A stretch of 64,000 nucleotides of DNA from Limnobacter sp. SAORIC-580 (GCF_013004065.1 NZ_CP053084.1:1178001-1242000), one strand, 5' to 3'. Counted from the first letter of the stretch, positions 1-9,706 are shown. Translations and numbers: made by a program. The notes: generated by a model not told the origin, from the letters alone.

Positions 1-189
1 CTGTACTTCTTCGTTTTCCGCGTTTAGTGCAATGTCGGCCTGTTGCGCATTGGCCCAAGTGGGGCCGGGTCCAACGGCGATGCCCGTCAAAATGGCCACT
101 TTGGCAAATTGCTTGATTCCATTTTTGAACGAGTCGGGTTTCAAAGGGCTTGGTTGCCGGGCAGGGCAAAGAGCGAAACGAAAATGCAT
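1..189 (-). CDS. Secreted protein, 5' end only (possibly lytic transglycosylase MltD)
   Basis: Reading the minus strand from an ATG at 189 gives 63 open codons that run off the left edge. The N-terminus has a basic stretch, a hydrophobic segment (AKVAILTGIAVG, about residues 30-41) and an Ala-X-Ala site (WANA, then QQ), so it looks like a Sec signal peptide of an exported protein. The ATG is preceded by a short AGG, and the frame is closed by a stop just upstream. It follows gloB on the same strand across a 119-bp gap. In Burkholderiales gloB is often followed by mltD, so a membrane-bound lytic transglycosylase is a reasonable guess. No catalytic domain is inside the window, so the function is inferred from gene order alone. 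Confidence 0.55.
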   Translation of the reverse strand, partial: MHFRFALCPARQPSPLKPDSFKNGIKQFAKVAILTGIAVGPGPTWANAQQADIALNAENEEVQ

Positions 190-308
190 CCTATGTTGAA
201 GTTTTGTGTAGGTCAATCGAGAGTTGACCCATGCCCCAGCCCGAGTGATACCACTTGAATTATTTTAAACAGGTGTATTTGTAAAAAAATGTTAACTGGT
301 TATCGCAA

Positions 309-1082
309 TTAGAAATTGTCTTTTGCTGTGCGTATTTGTTTGAATTCAATGGGATTTGTAGCATTGATGAACAAATTGCTGAGCCGCTCAACACCGAGCG
401 TTGTCGGAATAGTGCTTAAGCCTGCCTCCCGAATTCTTCGGACTTCAATTTCTCGTGCTTCAATATTTTTGGAGTCGGGTGAATAGGCCCTGGCGAACCG
501 CAGATTCGATTCGGTGTACTCATGCGCGCAGAAAACACGGGTGTTTGCCGGAAATTGATTGAGTTTTTGAAGGGATTCAAACATTTGTTCAGCGCTGCCT
601 TCAAACAAGCGTCCACAACCGCCCGAGAACAAGGTGTCACCTGGAAACATCCACACCTCTTCACTGTTCATGGTGTCTTTCAACTCAATCACATACGCCA
701 GGTGGTCTACCGTGTGGCCCGGAACTTCAAAAACCCGGGCAGTCAGGCAGTGTACATCCACGGCGTTACCTTCGCGCACAGGCCGATTTACCTGTGCAAC
801 CCTTCCACTGGCCGGACCGTACACTGGCAAGTCTTTTGCGGCTTTGCTCAGGAGCGCATCAATTCCCCCTATGTGGTCCATGTGGTGATGGGTGACCAAA
901 ATACCGCTAAGATGGTAACCACGAGAATCCAGAAAATCTTGAACTGACCTGCTGCAACCCGGGTCTACCACCATGCAGGCCTTGCTGGGTTCATGAACAA
1001 TCGCCCACAGGTAGTTGTCCTGAAAGGCCGGGATGCCATAGACCGACCAATTCGACACTTGAGAAGACTTGAATGATTCCAT
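309..1082 (-). CDS. gloB: Hydroxyacylglutathione hydrolase (glyoxalase II)
   Basis: A 257-residue metallo-beta-lactamase fold hydrolase of normal glyoxalase II length. It hydrolyses S-D-lactoylglutathione to D-lactate and glutathione, the second step of cytosolic methylglyoxal detoxification. The binuclear metal motif THHHMDH is visible with ligands His65, His67, Asp69 and His70. Further ligands are expected in the PGHT and CAHEYT segments, and both are present. The start at 1082 (MESFK) is preferred over an upstream codon at 1130 because it has an AGGGG ribosome site about 5 bases ahead and gives the family length. It is divergent from the methyltransferase gene, and the two 5' ends overlap by about 10 bp. 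Confidence 0.95.
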   Translation of the reverse strand: MESFKSSQVSNWSVYGIPAFQDNYLWAIVHEPSKACMVVDPGCSRSVQDFLDSRGYHLSGILVTHHHMDHIGGIDALLSKAAKDLPVYGPASGRVAQVNRPVREGNAVDVHCLTARVFEVPGHTVDHLAYVIELKDTMNSEEVWMFPGDTLFSGGCGRLFEGSAEQMFESLQKLNQFPANTRVFCAHEYTESNLRFARAYSPDSKNIEAREIEVRRIREAGLSTIPTTLGVERLSNLFINATNPIEFKQIRTAKDNF

Positions 1083-1891
1083 CTGAACCCCTGAACGACT
1101 TGAGTACACAACAAGCCCAAATGTTAGCACTCGATGCCTGGTTGAACACGCCAGCGGGCCGGTACTTCACAAGTCGTGAACAGGCGTGGATTGATTCTGT
1201 GGTACCCGACCTGTTTGGTTTCCGGGCCGTGCAATTGGGTACTCGGCTAGTGGATGGTCTGAAAGAAAGCCGCATTCCCCACAAGGCCTATGTGCAGCAG
1301 GGCTTGGTGGCCAGCAAACCCGATGGGGTGGAAATGATCACGCCCGATTGCTTTGCCGAGTTTGAAGAGCTGCCTTTCGAGAGCCAGTCGTTGGACATGA
1401 TTGTGCTGCCCCATGTGCTTGAATTCTCTGAGGATCCGCACCAGCTGTTGCGGGAAGTAGAGCGCGTGTTGATGCCGGAAGGGCGGGTGGTCATTACCGG
1501 TTTCAACCCGATGTCGCTGTGGGGCCTTCGCCATGCGGCCCTGAAACGCTGGGCACCCGTGTGGCCGGATGGTTGTGAGCCGATCCATTTAAGCCGCCTG
1601 AAGGACTGGTTGAAACTGTTGTCCTGTGAACCCGAGTTTGGCCGGTTTGGTTGCTACCGTTTTCCTGCATTCACTGAAAGTGGTTTAAGCCGGATGGGTT
1701 TCATGGAGCATGCGGGTGATCGCTGGTGGCCAGTGTGTGGCGCAGTCTATTTTGTATGTGCAGTCAAAAGAGTGCGCGGCATGCGCTTGATTGGCCCGGC
1801 TTTTAAAGACAAAAAAGTATCAGCACGCCAACTAAAACCTGTTGCCAATAAGGCGCTGAATAAAACACCTACAATAGGCGACCGTGGATAA
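1073..1891 (+). CDS. SAM-dependent methyltransferase (class I, UbiE/Methyltransf_11 type)
   Basis: A 272-residue soluble protein. The central part carries a class I methyltransferase core: the acidic segment LPFESQSLDMIVLPHVLEF at about residues 100-118, followed by a helix and the MPEGRVVITGFNP strand/loop (about 134-146). The substrate is unknown. Homologues sit next to gloB and rnhA in many betaproteobacteria, which supports a housekeeping gene. The ATG at 1073 has a GAGAAG sequence at suitable spacing but makes the gene overlap divergent gloB. An ATG at 1121 (MLALDAW) is an alternative that removes the overlap but has no clear ribosome site. The next gene, rnhA, begins 18 bp after the stop. 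Confidence 0.8.
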   Translation: MIPSEPLNDLSTQQAQMLALDAWLNTPAGRYFTSREQAWIDSVVPDLFGFRAVQLGTRLVDGLKESRIPHKAYVQQGLVASKPDGVEMITPDCFAEFEELPFESQSLDMIVLPHVLEFSEDPHQLLREVERVLMPEGRVVITGFNPMSLWGLRHAALKRWAPVWPDGCEPIHLSRLKDWLKLLSCEPEFGRFGCYRFPAFTESGLSRMGFMEHAGDRWWPVCGAVYFVCAVKRVRGMRLIGPAFKDKKVSARQLKPVANKALNKTPTIGDRG

Positions 1892-1909
1892 GGCCAACAG
1901 GATTGAATT

Positions 1910-2365
1910 GTGACTGAACAAAGAATTGCCAGCGTCGTGATGTATGCCGACGGGGCTTGCAAGGGCAACCCGGGGCCAGGCGGTTGGGGTGTGTACTTGC
2001 AATCGGGTGAGCATGCCAAGGAATTGTGCGGCGGAGAGTTGAACACCACCAACAACCGAATGGAATTGACCGCTGTAATTGAAGGGTTGAATGCTTTAAA
2101 GAAGCGTTGCAGCATCGACGTGTACACCGATTCGCAGTACGTGCGTAAAGGTGTACTGGAGTGGATGCCAAAGTGGAAAATGAACGGGTGGAAAACCTCG
2201 GACAAAAAGCCGGTGAAAAACGCCGACTTGTGGCAAATACTCGATGAGGCCAGTGTTCGTCATTTGGTACGCTGGCACTGGGTGAAGGGCCATTCTGGCA
2301 ACCCCGGCAACGAGAAGGCCGATGCCTTGGCAAACCTTGGTGTAGAAAAGGCGATGAAACAATGA
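1910..2365 (+). CDS. rnhA: Ribonuclease HI
   Basis: A 151-residue RNase HI of standard length. It degrades the RNA strand of RNA-DNA hybrids in the cytoplasm. The four catalytic carboxylates are recognisable: Asp14 in [14 protein letters not shown], Glu52 in [12 protein letters not shown], Asp74 in VYTDSQYV and Asp138 in [10 protein letters not shown], with the conserved His in KGHSG. The likely start is GTG at 1910, giving MTEQRIASV; no upstream ATG gives a better N-terminus. The stop overlaps the dnaQ start (ATGA), so the two are probably translationally coupled. The rnhA-dnaQ pairing is common in proteobacteria. Confidence 0.96.
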   Translation: MTEQRIASVVMYADGACKGNPGPGGWGVYLQSGEHAKELCGGELNTTNNRMELTAVIEGLNALKKRCSIDVYTDSQYVRKGVLEWMPKWKMNGWKTSDKKPVKNADLWQILDEASVRHLVRWHWVKGHSGNPGNEKADALANLGVEKAMKQ

Positions 2366-3084
2366 GATATGTAGTACTGGATACAGAAACAACCGGCCTG
2401 GAAGTTAGGCAGGGTCACCGGATTATCGAAATTGGGTGTATCGAAGTGAATGGTCGGCAGGTGACTGACCACCATTTTCACCAATACATCAACCCCGAGC
2501 GTGAGGTCGATGAGGGTGCATTCCAGGTGCACGGTATTTCCGATGAAATGCTGGCAGACAAGCCGAAATTCAAGCAAATCGCCAAAGACTTTCTTGATTT
2601 TGTGCAGGGCAGCACGCTGATCATTCACAACGCATCATTCGATATCGGTTTTCTGGATGGTGAACTTGAACGTCTGGGCTTGGGCAAGATGGCCGACTAT
2701 GTGGACGGCGTAATCGATTCCCTGGGCATGGCGCGTGAAATGTTTCCCGGCAAACGCAATAACCTGGATGCGCTGTGTGACCGCCTTGGGGTGAATAACG
2801 CACACCGTCAGCTGCACGGGGCGCTGCTGGACTCGCAAATTCTGGCGGAAGTTTATTTGGCGATGACCCGCGGGCAAGACAGCCTGGTGATTGATCTGAA
2901 TGCGCATCATGAGGACGATGGTGTAGAGCGAATCAAACTCAGCGCGCTGAGTTTGCCAGAACCTGAGCCCACCGATGAGGAGTTGGTGCTGCACCAAGCC
3001 TATTTGACGGACATTGAAAAAGCGGCCAAAGGGCCAAGCGTGTGGAGCAAAATCAGCCAGGCGACTGAAGAACCCGCAGTTTAA
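2362..3084 (+). CDS. dnaQ: DNA polymerase III epsilon subunit, 3'-5' proofreading exonuclease
   Basis: A 240-residue DEDDh exonuclease and the proofreading subunit of the replicative polymerase core. Exo I is DTETTG (Asp7, Glu9), Exo II is [13 protein letters not shown] (Asp94) and Exo III is [14 protein letters not shown] (His152, Asp157), so all catalytic residues are present. The C-terminal tail of about 60 residues would carry the polymerase alpha-binding segment. The start overlaps the rnhA stop by 4 bp. An AsmA-family gene follows after 11 bp with its own strong ribosome site. Confidence 0.96.
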   Translation: MRYVVLDTETTGLEVRQGHRIIEIGCIEVNGRQVTDHHFHQYINPEREVDEGAFQVHGISDEMLADKPKFKQIAKDFLDFVQGSTLIIHNASFDIGFLDGELERLGLGKMADYVDGVIDSLGMAREMFPGKRNNLDALCDRLGVNNAHRQLHGALLDSQILAEVYLAMTRGQDSLVIDLNAHHEDDGVERIKLSALSLPEPEPTDEELVLHQAYLTDIEKAAKGPSVWSKISQATEEPAV

Positions 3085-3095
3085 GGAGGTTTGCC

Positions 3096-5393
3096 ATGAA
3101 AAAGGCAATTGCATGGGGCGTGGGCATTGTGATTGGTGTGCCGGTAGTATTGGCAGCCACCGCAGCCATTTTGGTGAACACAATTGACCAGCAGGCTTTG
3201 CTGAACAAAGCCAGCGCAGTGGTCAAGGAAAAGCAGCAACGCGATTTGGCGTTCACGGGTCCCGTGCAGCTCAAGTGGTTCCCTTCCATTGGCGCCGATT
3301 TGAACGGCGTCACTCTTTCTGAATTCCAAAGCACCGATCAATTTTTGAAGGCTGACAAAGTCAGTATTTCACTGGCTTTGTTGCCGCTGCTAAGTTCAGA
3401 GGTGGTGGTAGACGCGGTACAAGCCAGTGGTGTCACCGTGAATGTGGTGAAAAATGCCGATGGCAAGTTCAACTTCGATGATTTGAGCAATCCTGAAACA
3501 ACCGATCAGGTTGAGCAAGAAATGGAAGATGCCCCGGCAGAGGGTGGACAGGCCGTGAATTTTTCAGTGGACTCGATTGCGCTTGAAAATCTGAATGTGA
3601 CATATGCTGACAAGCAGACCGGGTTAGAGGCCTCGTTGAACAACTTCGCCATGCAAAGCGGTCGCATTGAGCAGGGGGTGCCCACAGACATTGCATTGAA
3701 GGGCAATGTGAAGGCCAACAAGCCGCAGGCGGATTTGAACATCGACTTGAACACCCGTCTTGAGTTTGGACTGGGTGAAAATCTGTATGCGAATTTTGAG
3801 AACCTGAAGTTTGCCGTGTTGGGCCAACTGGATCAGCAGCAAGCCGATGTGAATGTGCAGGCCAGTACCCTGAATGTGAACCCGAATACCTTGGAGGTTA
3901 AAGCGCAGTCGCTGGATGCCAAGGCCAAAGGCCAACTTCCCAACGTGGGAGCATTCGACGTTAGCCTAAGCTCGCCTTCACTGGAACTCAGCGACACTGT
4001 GGCGCGTGGTGAGGCCTTGAATTTCAAGGCCGACTTGAAGCAAGCCACACGCAGTATCAACGCCACGCTTGACTTGGCAGGCTTGCAGGGCAATTTGAAG
4101 CAGGCGGTGTCTGCTGCATTGAAAACTACAGTGAATTTGGTGGAAGGTGAGCGCACGGTGAATTTGCAGCTGGCCAGCCCCATGAGCCTGAACATGAAAA
4201 GCGAGTTGATTGAGTTGGCAGCCTTGACGGGTCAACTGGATGTGAAAGACCCGGCATTACCAAAAAAACAGGCCAGCATGCCTTTGGCAGGCCGTTTGGC
4301 GGTGAACAACACAGAAAAAACTGCGGAGCTGGATTTGAACTCGAAGTTTGAGGCCACCAGTTTTGATTTGAAAGCAGCCGTGAAGAATTTCTCCAAACCG
4401 GCGATTACAGCTGTATTGAATGCGGACAAGCTGGACATTGATGCGTTGTTGCCCCCCAAGAAAAACGCCAATACCGAGACCGCAGCAAGCTCGGGTGAAA
4501 AATCCAAAGACACACCTGTTGATTTGAGCCCGCTGCGCAATCTGAATCTGGACATCACCGCCAACATAGGTGAATTGAAAGTGTCGAATATTCAGGCCCA
4601 GCAATTGAAAACGAAGGCTGTGGCGCGAGGGGGCAAACTGACCATTTCGCCGCTGGATGCAAAGCTTTACGGTGGTTCAACCACGGGTGTAATTACCGCG
4701 GATGCGAATACTCAAACGGTGACCGTGAACCAGAACATGACTGGTGTTCAAGTTCAACCTGTAATCAAGGCGCTGCTTGACAAAGACATGGTCGAGGGCA
4801 AGGGCAATGTGGGCATCAACATTCGCACCACGGGCAACACGGTAAACCAGATGAAAGCTGCCCTGGATGGAAAGGTTTCGGTGAGTCTTCAGGATGGTGC
4901 GATCAAAGGCATTAATCTGGCCGAGAAATTCAGAAATGCAAAATCCTTGCTGACGACCGGCAGCAACGCCACCCAAAAAACCGACACCACTCAGAAAACG
5001 GATTTCAGTTCATTGGCAGTCAGTTTTGACATTGCCAATGGCGTGGCTACCTCGAATGACTTGAATGTGATGGCCCCCTTGTTTCGAATTGGTGGCGCAG
5101 GGCAGGTGAATTTGATCAGCAATTCCCTTGACTACCTGGCCAAGGCCTCGGTGGTGGCCACCAGCACAGGGCAGGGCGGTAAAACGCTTGATTCTGGTTT
5201 GAACGGGGTAACGGTGCCCGTTCGCCTGTATGGCCCATTCACTGGCGTTCAGTGGGAACTTCAGTTCAAAGAACTGGCAAAAGAAGCGGCCAAAGCCAAA
5301 TTGCAGCCAAAAATTGATGAGAAAAAAGAAGAGTTGAAAGGCAAGGCCGAGGAAAAGGTGAGGGACGCCCTGAAAGGTTTCCTGAATCGCTGA
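3096..5393 (+). CDS. AsmA family protein
   Basis: A 765-residue AsmA-like protein. An N-terminal membrane segment (about residues 5-28, WGVGIVIGVPVVLAATAAIL) is followed by a long beta-rich periplasmic region. The AsmA N-domain (FTGPVQLKWFPSIGADLNGVTL, split across a short loop) and the C-terminal AsmA_2-like part are visible. It ends with a charged helix rich in Lys and Glu. AsmA proteins are thought to act at the inner membrane in lipid transport and outer-membrane homeostasis; the exact role here is unknown. The start is well supported by an AAGGAGG ribosome site 7 bases upstream. It sits 11 bp after dnaQ and may share its transcript. Confidence 0.88.
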   Translation: MKKAIAWGVGIVIGVPVVLAATAAILVNTIDQQALLNKASAVVKEKQQRDLAFTGPVQLKWFPSIGADLNGVTLSEFQSTDQFLKADKVSISLALLPLLSSEVVVDAVQASGVTVNVVKNADGKFNFDDLSNPETTDQVEQEMEDAPAEGGQAVNFSVDSIALENLNVTYADKQTGLEASLNNFAMQSGRIEQGVPTDIALKGNVKANKPQADLNIDLNTRLEFGLGENLYANFENLKFAVLGQLDQQQADVNVQASTLNVNPNTLEVKAQSLDAKAKGQLPNVGAFDVSLSSPSLELSDTVARGEALNFKADLKQATRSINATLDLAGLQGNLKQAVSAALKTTVNLVEGERTVNLQLASPMSLNMKSELIELAALTGQLDVKDPALPKKQASMPLAGRLAVNNTEKTAELDLNSKFEATSFDLKAAVKNFSKPAITAVLNADKLDIDALLPPKKNANTETAASSGEKSKDTPVDLSPLRNLNLDITANIGELKVSNIQAQQLKTKAVARGGKLTISPLDAKLYGGSTTGVITADANTQTVTVNQNMTGVQVQPVIKALLDKDMVEGKGNVGINIRTTGNTVNQMKAALDGKVSVSLQDGAIKGINLAEKFRNAKSLLTTGSNATQKTDTTQKTDFSSLAVSFDIANGVATSNDLNVMAPLFRIGGAGQVNLISNSLDYLAKASVVATSTGQGGKTLDSGLNGVTVPVRLYGPFTGVQWELQFKELAKEAAKAKLQPKIDEKKEELKGKAEEKVRDALKGFLNR

Positions 5394-5497
5394 GTTTCAA
5401 CAAGTGGCAACAATCCCAGGGGCCCCATGGGGGTAGGTGCTTTGTGAGGCAATAGTTTGCTACCATCAAGGCAAATTATTCTTACAACGGTGTCCCT

Positions 5498-7237
5498 GTG
5501 TCCGAACCCGCTGGCTTGCCGGTTATTGAGCTGAGTTATGCCATTGAGCTTTTGTCCAAAAAGCTCGAAATTCAGTCCACTGAAGCTGAGCAGTTAATTC
5601 GACTTGCAAAACTGGTTCGTTTACCCCGTGGCGACACTTTGTTTGAGCAAGGTCAGCCCAGTCATCATTTTTATCTCTTGTTGCAAGGTCAGTTGAAAGG
5701 ACAGCGTTTTCGCCCAGACGGCTTTCAAGACCTGGCCCTTTCTTTTTTCCCCGGCGAAATGATAGGCGAGCTTGGTTTTTTCGACCAAGCGCCACGTACA
5801 GTCAGCATTTCTGCCCGCCGAGACAGTGTTCTGCTTGAAATTGATCAAACCGCCCTGGAGCAGTTCGGTGAGTTCAGTCGCTCGGTGTATCACCACCTGA
5901 TCCGAATGCTCGTTTCCCGTTTCAAGCGTGAACTCGGCTACAGCGGCCCCTTGAAGCAACACCAGTTCATTTTGTTTCAGTCTTTTGTACGCCCCGAGGG
6001 TTTTGGCATGCAGGCCGTTGAAGGATTTCAGTCTGCCATGGCACGGCATTGTGAGTTGCGACGCTGGAAACAGCTTGGTGACGTAACCCCGCCGAGTTCT
6101 GTCAGTGCCAAAGACTGGGTGGTTGAAATGATTGAGACAGAACCCCTGGAGGTTTTGGACGATCGCCTGATTGAAGAGCTTGATTGCATGGTGGTGATGC
6201 TGTGTGCAAGCACCTTGAATGATTCGCGCAGTTGCGACTTGTTGAAAGCCCAGTTGAAAAGCGCCGACGACGACTTGCCGGTGTGGTTTGTACTGGTGCA
6301 CGAAGCGGCCTGGGTTGAGCAGTCGGTTGTACAGCGCATACACGCCAATTTTGGCAGCGGGTTCAAGCTGTTGCATGTTCGGCGTGGCCACCATTCCGAC
6401 AACGCACGTGCTGCGCGGCACATTCTGGGGCTCACCTTGGGCCTGGTGCTGGGCGGTGGCGGTGCCCGCGGATTCGCCCATGCCGGTTTCTTTCAGGCAC
6501 TTGAGGAGGCTGGCGTGGTCGTGGACTCGGTTGGGGGAACCTCAATGGGCGCGTTGGTGGGTGCGCTTATCTCCTCGGGGCGCTCGGCCGCCGATGTGAA
6601 CAAGGCCCTTGCCATCAGTTTCAAGAAAGGTTTGCCATTCAAACTGACCGACTACTGGATACCCAAACATGGCTTTGTGAAAAGCAAGGCAGTTGACGAG
6701 GTGTATCAAAAAGCATTTGGTGATTCGTTAATTGAAGACCAGCCGATTCCGTTTTTCGCCATCAGTTGCAATTTGACCACGGGCAACCAGTTCTTGTTTG
6801 AACAAGGCCCGTTGTGGAAGGCAGTGCGCGCCAGTACTTCCATCCCGGTATTTTTTGAGCCATTCATGGCGGGCAGGCACGTGATGGTGGATGGCGCACT
6901 GGTCAACAATGTGCCTGTCGATTGCATGCGTACTCGCGGCGCACGAAAAATTCTCACCGTGGACGTGGGCCTTGAGGAAGACATCACCGCGCACATGGTA
7001 GACGACAGCAGTGTGCAAATGCCCACCATGATGAAGTCGCTGATGCGTGTCATTGAATTGGGCGGTATTGAGAAATCACGACAGGCCAAAGTCATCAGTG
7101 ACCTGTATGTTCAGCCTTCCATTGAAAAAATCGGATTGATGGAGTTTGAGCGCAGAGAAGAGATCGTTGCCTTGGGTTACGAGGCTGGGCGTAAAGCAAT
7201 TCCGGATATACTGGCTTTGCTTCACAAAACTACATAA
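5498..7237 (+). CDS. Cyclic nucleotide-binding / patatin-like phospholipase (NTE family)
   Basis: A 579-residue protein with an N-terminal cNMP-binding domain (about residues 15-140; PRGDTLFEQGQPSHHFYLL and FPGEMIGELGFFDQAPRT are its phosphate-binding cassette region), a linker, and a C-terminal patatin hydrolase (about 305-480). The catalytic dyad is present: Ser349 in GGTSMG and Asp465 in VDGALVNN. The oxyanion loop GGGGARGFAHAG is intact. The arrangement resembles bacterial neuropathy-target-esterase/RssA-type lysophospholipases regulated by a cyclic nucleotide. The start is GTG at 5498. A phosphodiesterase-like gene follows after 30 bp, which suggests a shared cAMP theme. Ligand identity (cAMP, cGMP or none) cannot be read from the sequence. 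Confidence 0.9.
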   Translation: MSEPAGLPVIELSYAIELLSKKLEIQSTEAEQLIRLAKLVRLPRGDTLFEQGQPSHHFYLLLQGQLKGQRFRPDGFQDLALSFFPGEMIGELGFFDQAPRTVSISARRDSVLLEIDQTALEQFGEFSRSVYHHLIRMLVSRFKRELGYSGPLKQHQFILFQSFVRPEGFGMQAVEGFQSAMARHCELRRWKQLGDVTPPSSVSAKDWVVEMIETEPLEVLDDRLIEELDCMVVMLCASTLNDSRSCDLLKAQLKSADDDLPVWFVLVHEAAWVEQSVVQRIHANFGSGFKLLHVRRGHHSDNARAARHILGLTLGLVLGGGGARGFAHAGFFQALEEAGVVVDSVGGTSMGALVGALISSGRSAADVNKALAISFKKGLPFKLTDYWIPKHGFVKSKAVDEVYQKAFGDSLIEDQPIPFFAISCNLTTGNQFLFEQGPLWKAVRASTSIPVFFEPFMAGRHVMVDGALVNNVPVDCMRTRGARKILTVDVGLEEDITAHMVDDSSVQMPTMMKSLMRVIELGGIEKSRQAKVISDLYVQPSIEKIGLMEFERREEIVALGYEAGRKAIPDILALLHKTT

Positions 7238-7267
7238 CAACGCAGTCGTCATTCTTACGAGGCTTTG

Positions 7268-8047
7268 ATGCAAAAACACTCTACGGTAGAGGTGTTGGGT
7301 TGCAGCGGCAGTATCGGTATTCCCGGACAAGGAACAACAAGCTTCCTGATCGACAGTGATATTTTGATCGATGCGGGCACAGGCCTGTGCGAGCTCGATT
7401 TTGCCCGTCTCGAGCAAATTGAGCATGTATTCATTACCCATTCCCACCTGGACCACATTTGTGGTTTGCCTTTTTTAATCGACACGGTGGGCGTGGGCCG
7501 CAGAAGTCCCTTGCGTGTGTATGCCACCCTCCCCACAATCAGGGCCTTGCAGCAACATATTTTCAATGAGGAAATATGGCCTGATTTCTCGAAAATTCCC
7601 ACAGCAGAGAACCCGGTTCTGGAGTATGTTGAGATACAGCCTGAAGAAGAACTGGTGTTTGGTGAGCGCAGAATTTCCACCGTAGAGGTGGATCATACGG
7701 TCCCGGCCGTGGGTGTTTTTTTGACTACTCCCACCGGGGGGTGGTGCTTCTCCGGAGATACGCACCAAACAGACCGGTTATTCACCCTTATCAACTACGC
7801 AAAAAAGGTAGATTATTTCTTTATTGAGGCTGCTTTTCCTGACAAGGAGAAATGGCTTGCAGATTTGGCCAAGCATTTGTGCCCAAGTTTGTTGTTTGGT
7901 GAGCTTCAAAAATTAAACGCAGCATGTGAAATCTGGATTAGTCATCTAAAGCCCAGAGAGCACGACGAGATTCAAAAAGAGTTACAGCAGTATCCGGGAA
8001 GCCAGCCGCTGCGCATTTTATCGGCCGGAATGATTTTTAACATTTAA
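7268..8047 (+). CDS. Metallo-beta-lactamase fold phosphodiesterase (class II cAMP PDE-like)
   Basis: A 259-residue protein with the metal motif ITHSHLDHICGLPF (His58, His60, Asp62, His63), a downstream His in EVDHTVPAVG and the Asp in SGDTHQTD. The HSHLDHICGL stretch and overall length match class II 3',5'-cyclic nucleotide phosphodiesterases (CpdP/PDE1 type), which hydrolyse cAMP or cGMP. A general RNase Z-like hydrolase is an alternative. The ATG at 7268 has an ACGAGG ribosome site about 5 bases upstream, better than the TTG one codon earlier. It lies between a cNMP-binding phospholipase and, further on, an adenylate cyclase, which favours a cyclic-nucleotide role. Confidence 0.78.
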   Translation: MQKHSTVEVLGCSGSIGIPGQGTTSFLIDSDILIDAGTGLCELDFARLEQIEHVFITHSHLDHICGLPFLIDTVGVGRRSPLRVYATLPTIRALQQHIFNEEIWPDFSKIPTAENPVLEYVEIQPEEELVFGERRISTVEVDHTVPAVGVFLTTPTGGWCFSGDTHQTDRLFTLINYAKKVDYFFIEAAFPDKEKWLADLAKHLCPSLLFGELQKLNAACEIWISHLKPREHDEIQKELQQYPGSQPLRILSAGMIFNI

Positions 8048-8065
8048 CGGTTACACAACAATTCT

Positions 8066-9706
8066 ATGAAATTCAAACTTTCCGCAGTCGCCTGTGCAGT
8101 GGTGCTGTTGGTCAATTCGCATTTGCAGCTTGCAAATGCGCAAACCCTGCCTGAAAGCACATCAGGTTCCCAGCCAAGCAGTGAAGAATACAAGGAACCC
8201 AGTTTCGCGGTGTCGGGTTTTGAGGTGTTGGGACCGGAATTAATTCCGCGGGACCAAGTCATGGCTGTGCTGAGTGGTTTTTCCGGTCGTGAAATCACTT
8301 TTTCCGATTTGCGAACTGCCACCGTGGCCGTTGAACAATTACATGCCGAGGCGGGTTATGAAGTAGTTCGTGTGTTGATTCCTGAGCAGGAAATCAAACC
8401 CGGTGAACAGCTTAAACTGCAAATTGTCGATGCGCGGCTGGATGTAGTCACTGTTGCGGGTAACGACTACTTCACGGCGGAGTCCATTCAGGAAAGCTTG
8501 GTGGTGCTTCAACCAGGGGCCTTGATCAACACTGTGGACATGGATAAAAACCTGCGTTTGATCAATGACAACCCGGCGAAAATCGTCCGTGTACGCCTGG
8601 AGCCCAGCGACAAGCCAGGCTTGGTGGACGCGAAAGTGCAGGTTTCTGATCAAAAACCATTGGCTGCATATTTGACGCTGGACAACTCTGGTACCAATGC
8701 CACGGGTGATTTCCGCATGGGCTTGGCCTTGCAACACAACAATGCCTTTAACAAAGGTCACATGGCTTCGTTTCAATACGTGACCTCGCCGGGGCGTTGG
8801 TCAGATGTCGAGGTATTTGGCCTGAATTACAAAGTACCGTTTTACAGCATTAGCTCCATGCTTGAATTGGCGTACAGCGATTCGAATGTGGACGCGGGTA
8901 ACTTGAGCGTTGGAGCCAGTTCTGTGTCAGTGGCCGGTGCCGGTACCACTGCTGCAATTCGGTGGGTGAAGTTGCTGGATCGTTTGGCCGGGTTCGATGC
9001 TCGACTTACCTTTTCTCACGAAATCAAAGAGTTTGTCAGTCAGGTTCAATTGAACGGTTTTGGGCCAAGTTTGGTTCCAGAACTGGAAAGCAGACCTGTG
9101 GGCGTGTCTTATTCCCTCTCCGAGGCACTTGATTCGCGGCAACGGGCTTTTCAAATCGGGTACTTTAAAAACTATGTCACCGGTGGTAACAATTCAACCA
9201 CCCAGTACCGCATGACCAACCCGGCCGCCGAGGCCAATTTTGATGTCATTCGAGCCAACGCCAGTTGGTCTGAACAGGTGATGCCTGGCTGGCGCCTGAC
9301 CGCGCAGCTGGATGCACAACACACCGATTACTCTTTGATTCCCGGCGAGCAGTTTGGTGCGGGGGGTGTTTACTCCGTGCGTGGTTTTGAAGAACGGGTT
9401 ATTTCCGCAGATCGCGGTACCCGCCAGTCGCTCGAGCTGATGGGCCCGAATGTCAGCAAAAATTTCGGCACTTTGTTTGAGCGTTTGCAGTTTGTTGGTT
9501 TCGTGGACGCCGCTCAGTTGAAGTTCAACAACCCAGTGTTCGGATCACCTGTCGAGCCGCATTTAATGTCCTATGGTGTGGGCGCGCGTTTCGCATTTTC
9601 CCCCAAACACCAATTCCGAGTCGACCTGGCCAAGGTGGTGTCAGGCGTGCCCATTCAACCGCATGGTGATGTGATGTTGCACGTCACTTTTGCCACTTCC
9701 CTGTAA
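8066..9706 (+). CDS. Two-partner secretion outer-membrane transporter (TpsB, ShlB/FhaC/HecB family)
   Basis: A 546-residue outer-membrane protein that exports the TpsA partner encoded next to it. A signal peptide (cleavage after ANA, about residue 25) precedes two POTRA domains (about 50-200; FAVSGFEVLGPELIP and VVTVAGNDYFTAESI are their first strands). A 16-strand barrel follows, with the conserved VRGF motif near residue 440 in the L6 loop region (GGVYSVRGFEERV). The C-terminus, ending FATSL, is amphipathic, as expected for a last barrel strand, though it ends in Leu. The gap to tpsA is 11 bp and contains a TAAGGA ribosome site, so the pair is an operon. Confidence 0.92.
   Translation: MKFKLSAVACAVVLLVNSHLQLANAQTLPESTSGSQPSSEEYKEPSFAVSGFEVLGPELIPRDQVMAVLSGFSGREITFSDLRTATVAVEQLHAEAGYEVVRVLIPEQEIKPGEQLKLQIVDARLDVVTVAGNDYFTAESIQESLVVLQPGALINTVDMDKNLRLINDNPAKIVRVRLEPSDKPGLVDAKVQVSDQKPLAAYLTLDNSGTNATGDFRMGLALQHNNAFNKGHMASFQYVTSPGRWSDVEVFGLNYKVPFYSISSMLELAYSDSNVDAGNLSVGASSVSVAGAGTTAAIRWVKLLDRLAGFDARLTFSHEIKEFVSQVQLNGFGPSLVPELESRPVGVSYSLSEALDSRQRAFQIGYFKNYVTGGNNSTTQYRMTNPAAEANFDVIRANASWSEQVMPGWRLTAQLDAQHTDYSLIPGEQFGAGGVYSVRGFEERVISADRGTRQSLELMGPNVSKNFGTLFERLQFVGFVDAAQLKFNNPVFGSPVEPHLMSYGVGARFAFSPKHQFRVDLAKVVSGVPIQPHGDVMLHVTFATSL

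Noticed and set aside
43-258. Plus-strand 71-codon open frame at the left edge
   Set aside because: The minus strand in the same place encodes a clean signal peptide in frame to the edge; the plus frame has no recognisable feature.
5394-5497. Possible terminator around CCCCATGGGG after the AsmA gene
   Set aside because: The stem would have a 2-base loop and no T-run follows.
5621-6481. Minus-strand open frame of 286 codons within the patatin gene
   Set aside because: The patatin and cNMP motifs on the plus strand are complete; the antisense translation has low-information composition.
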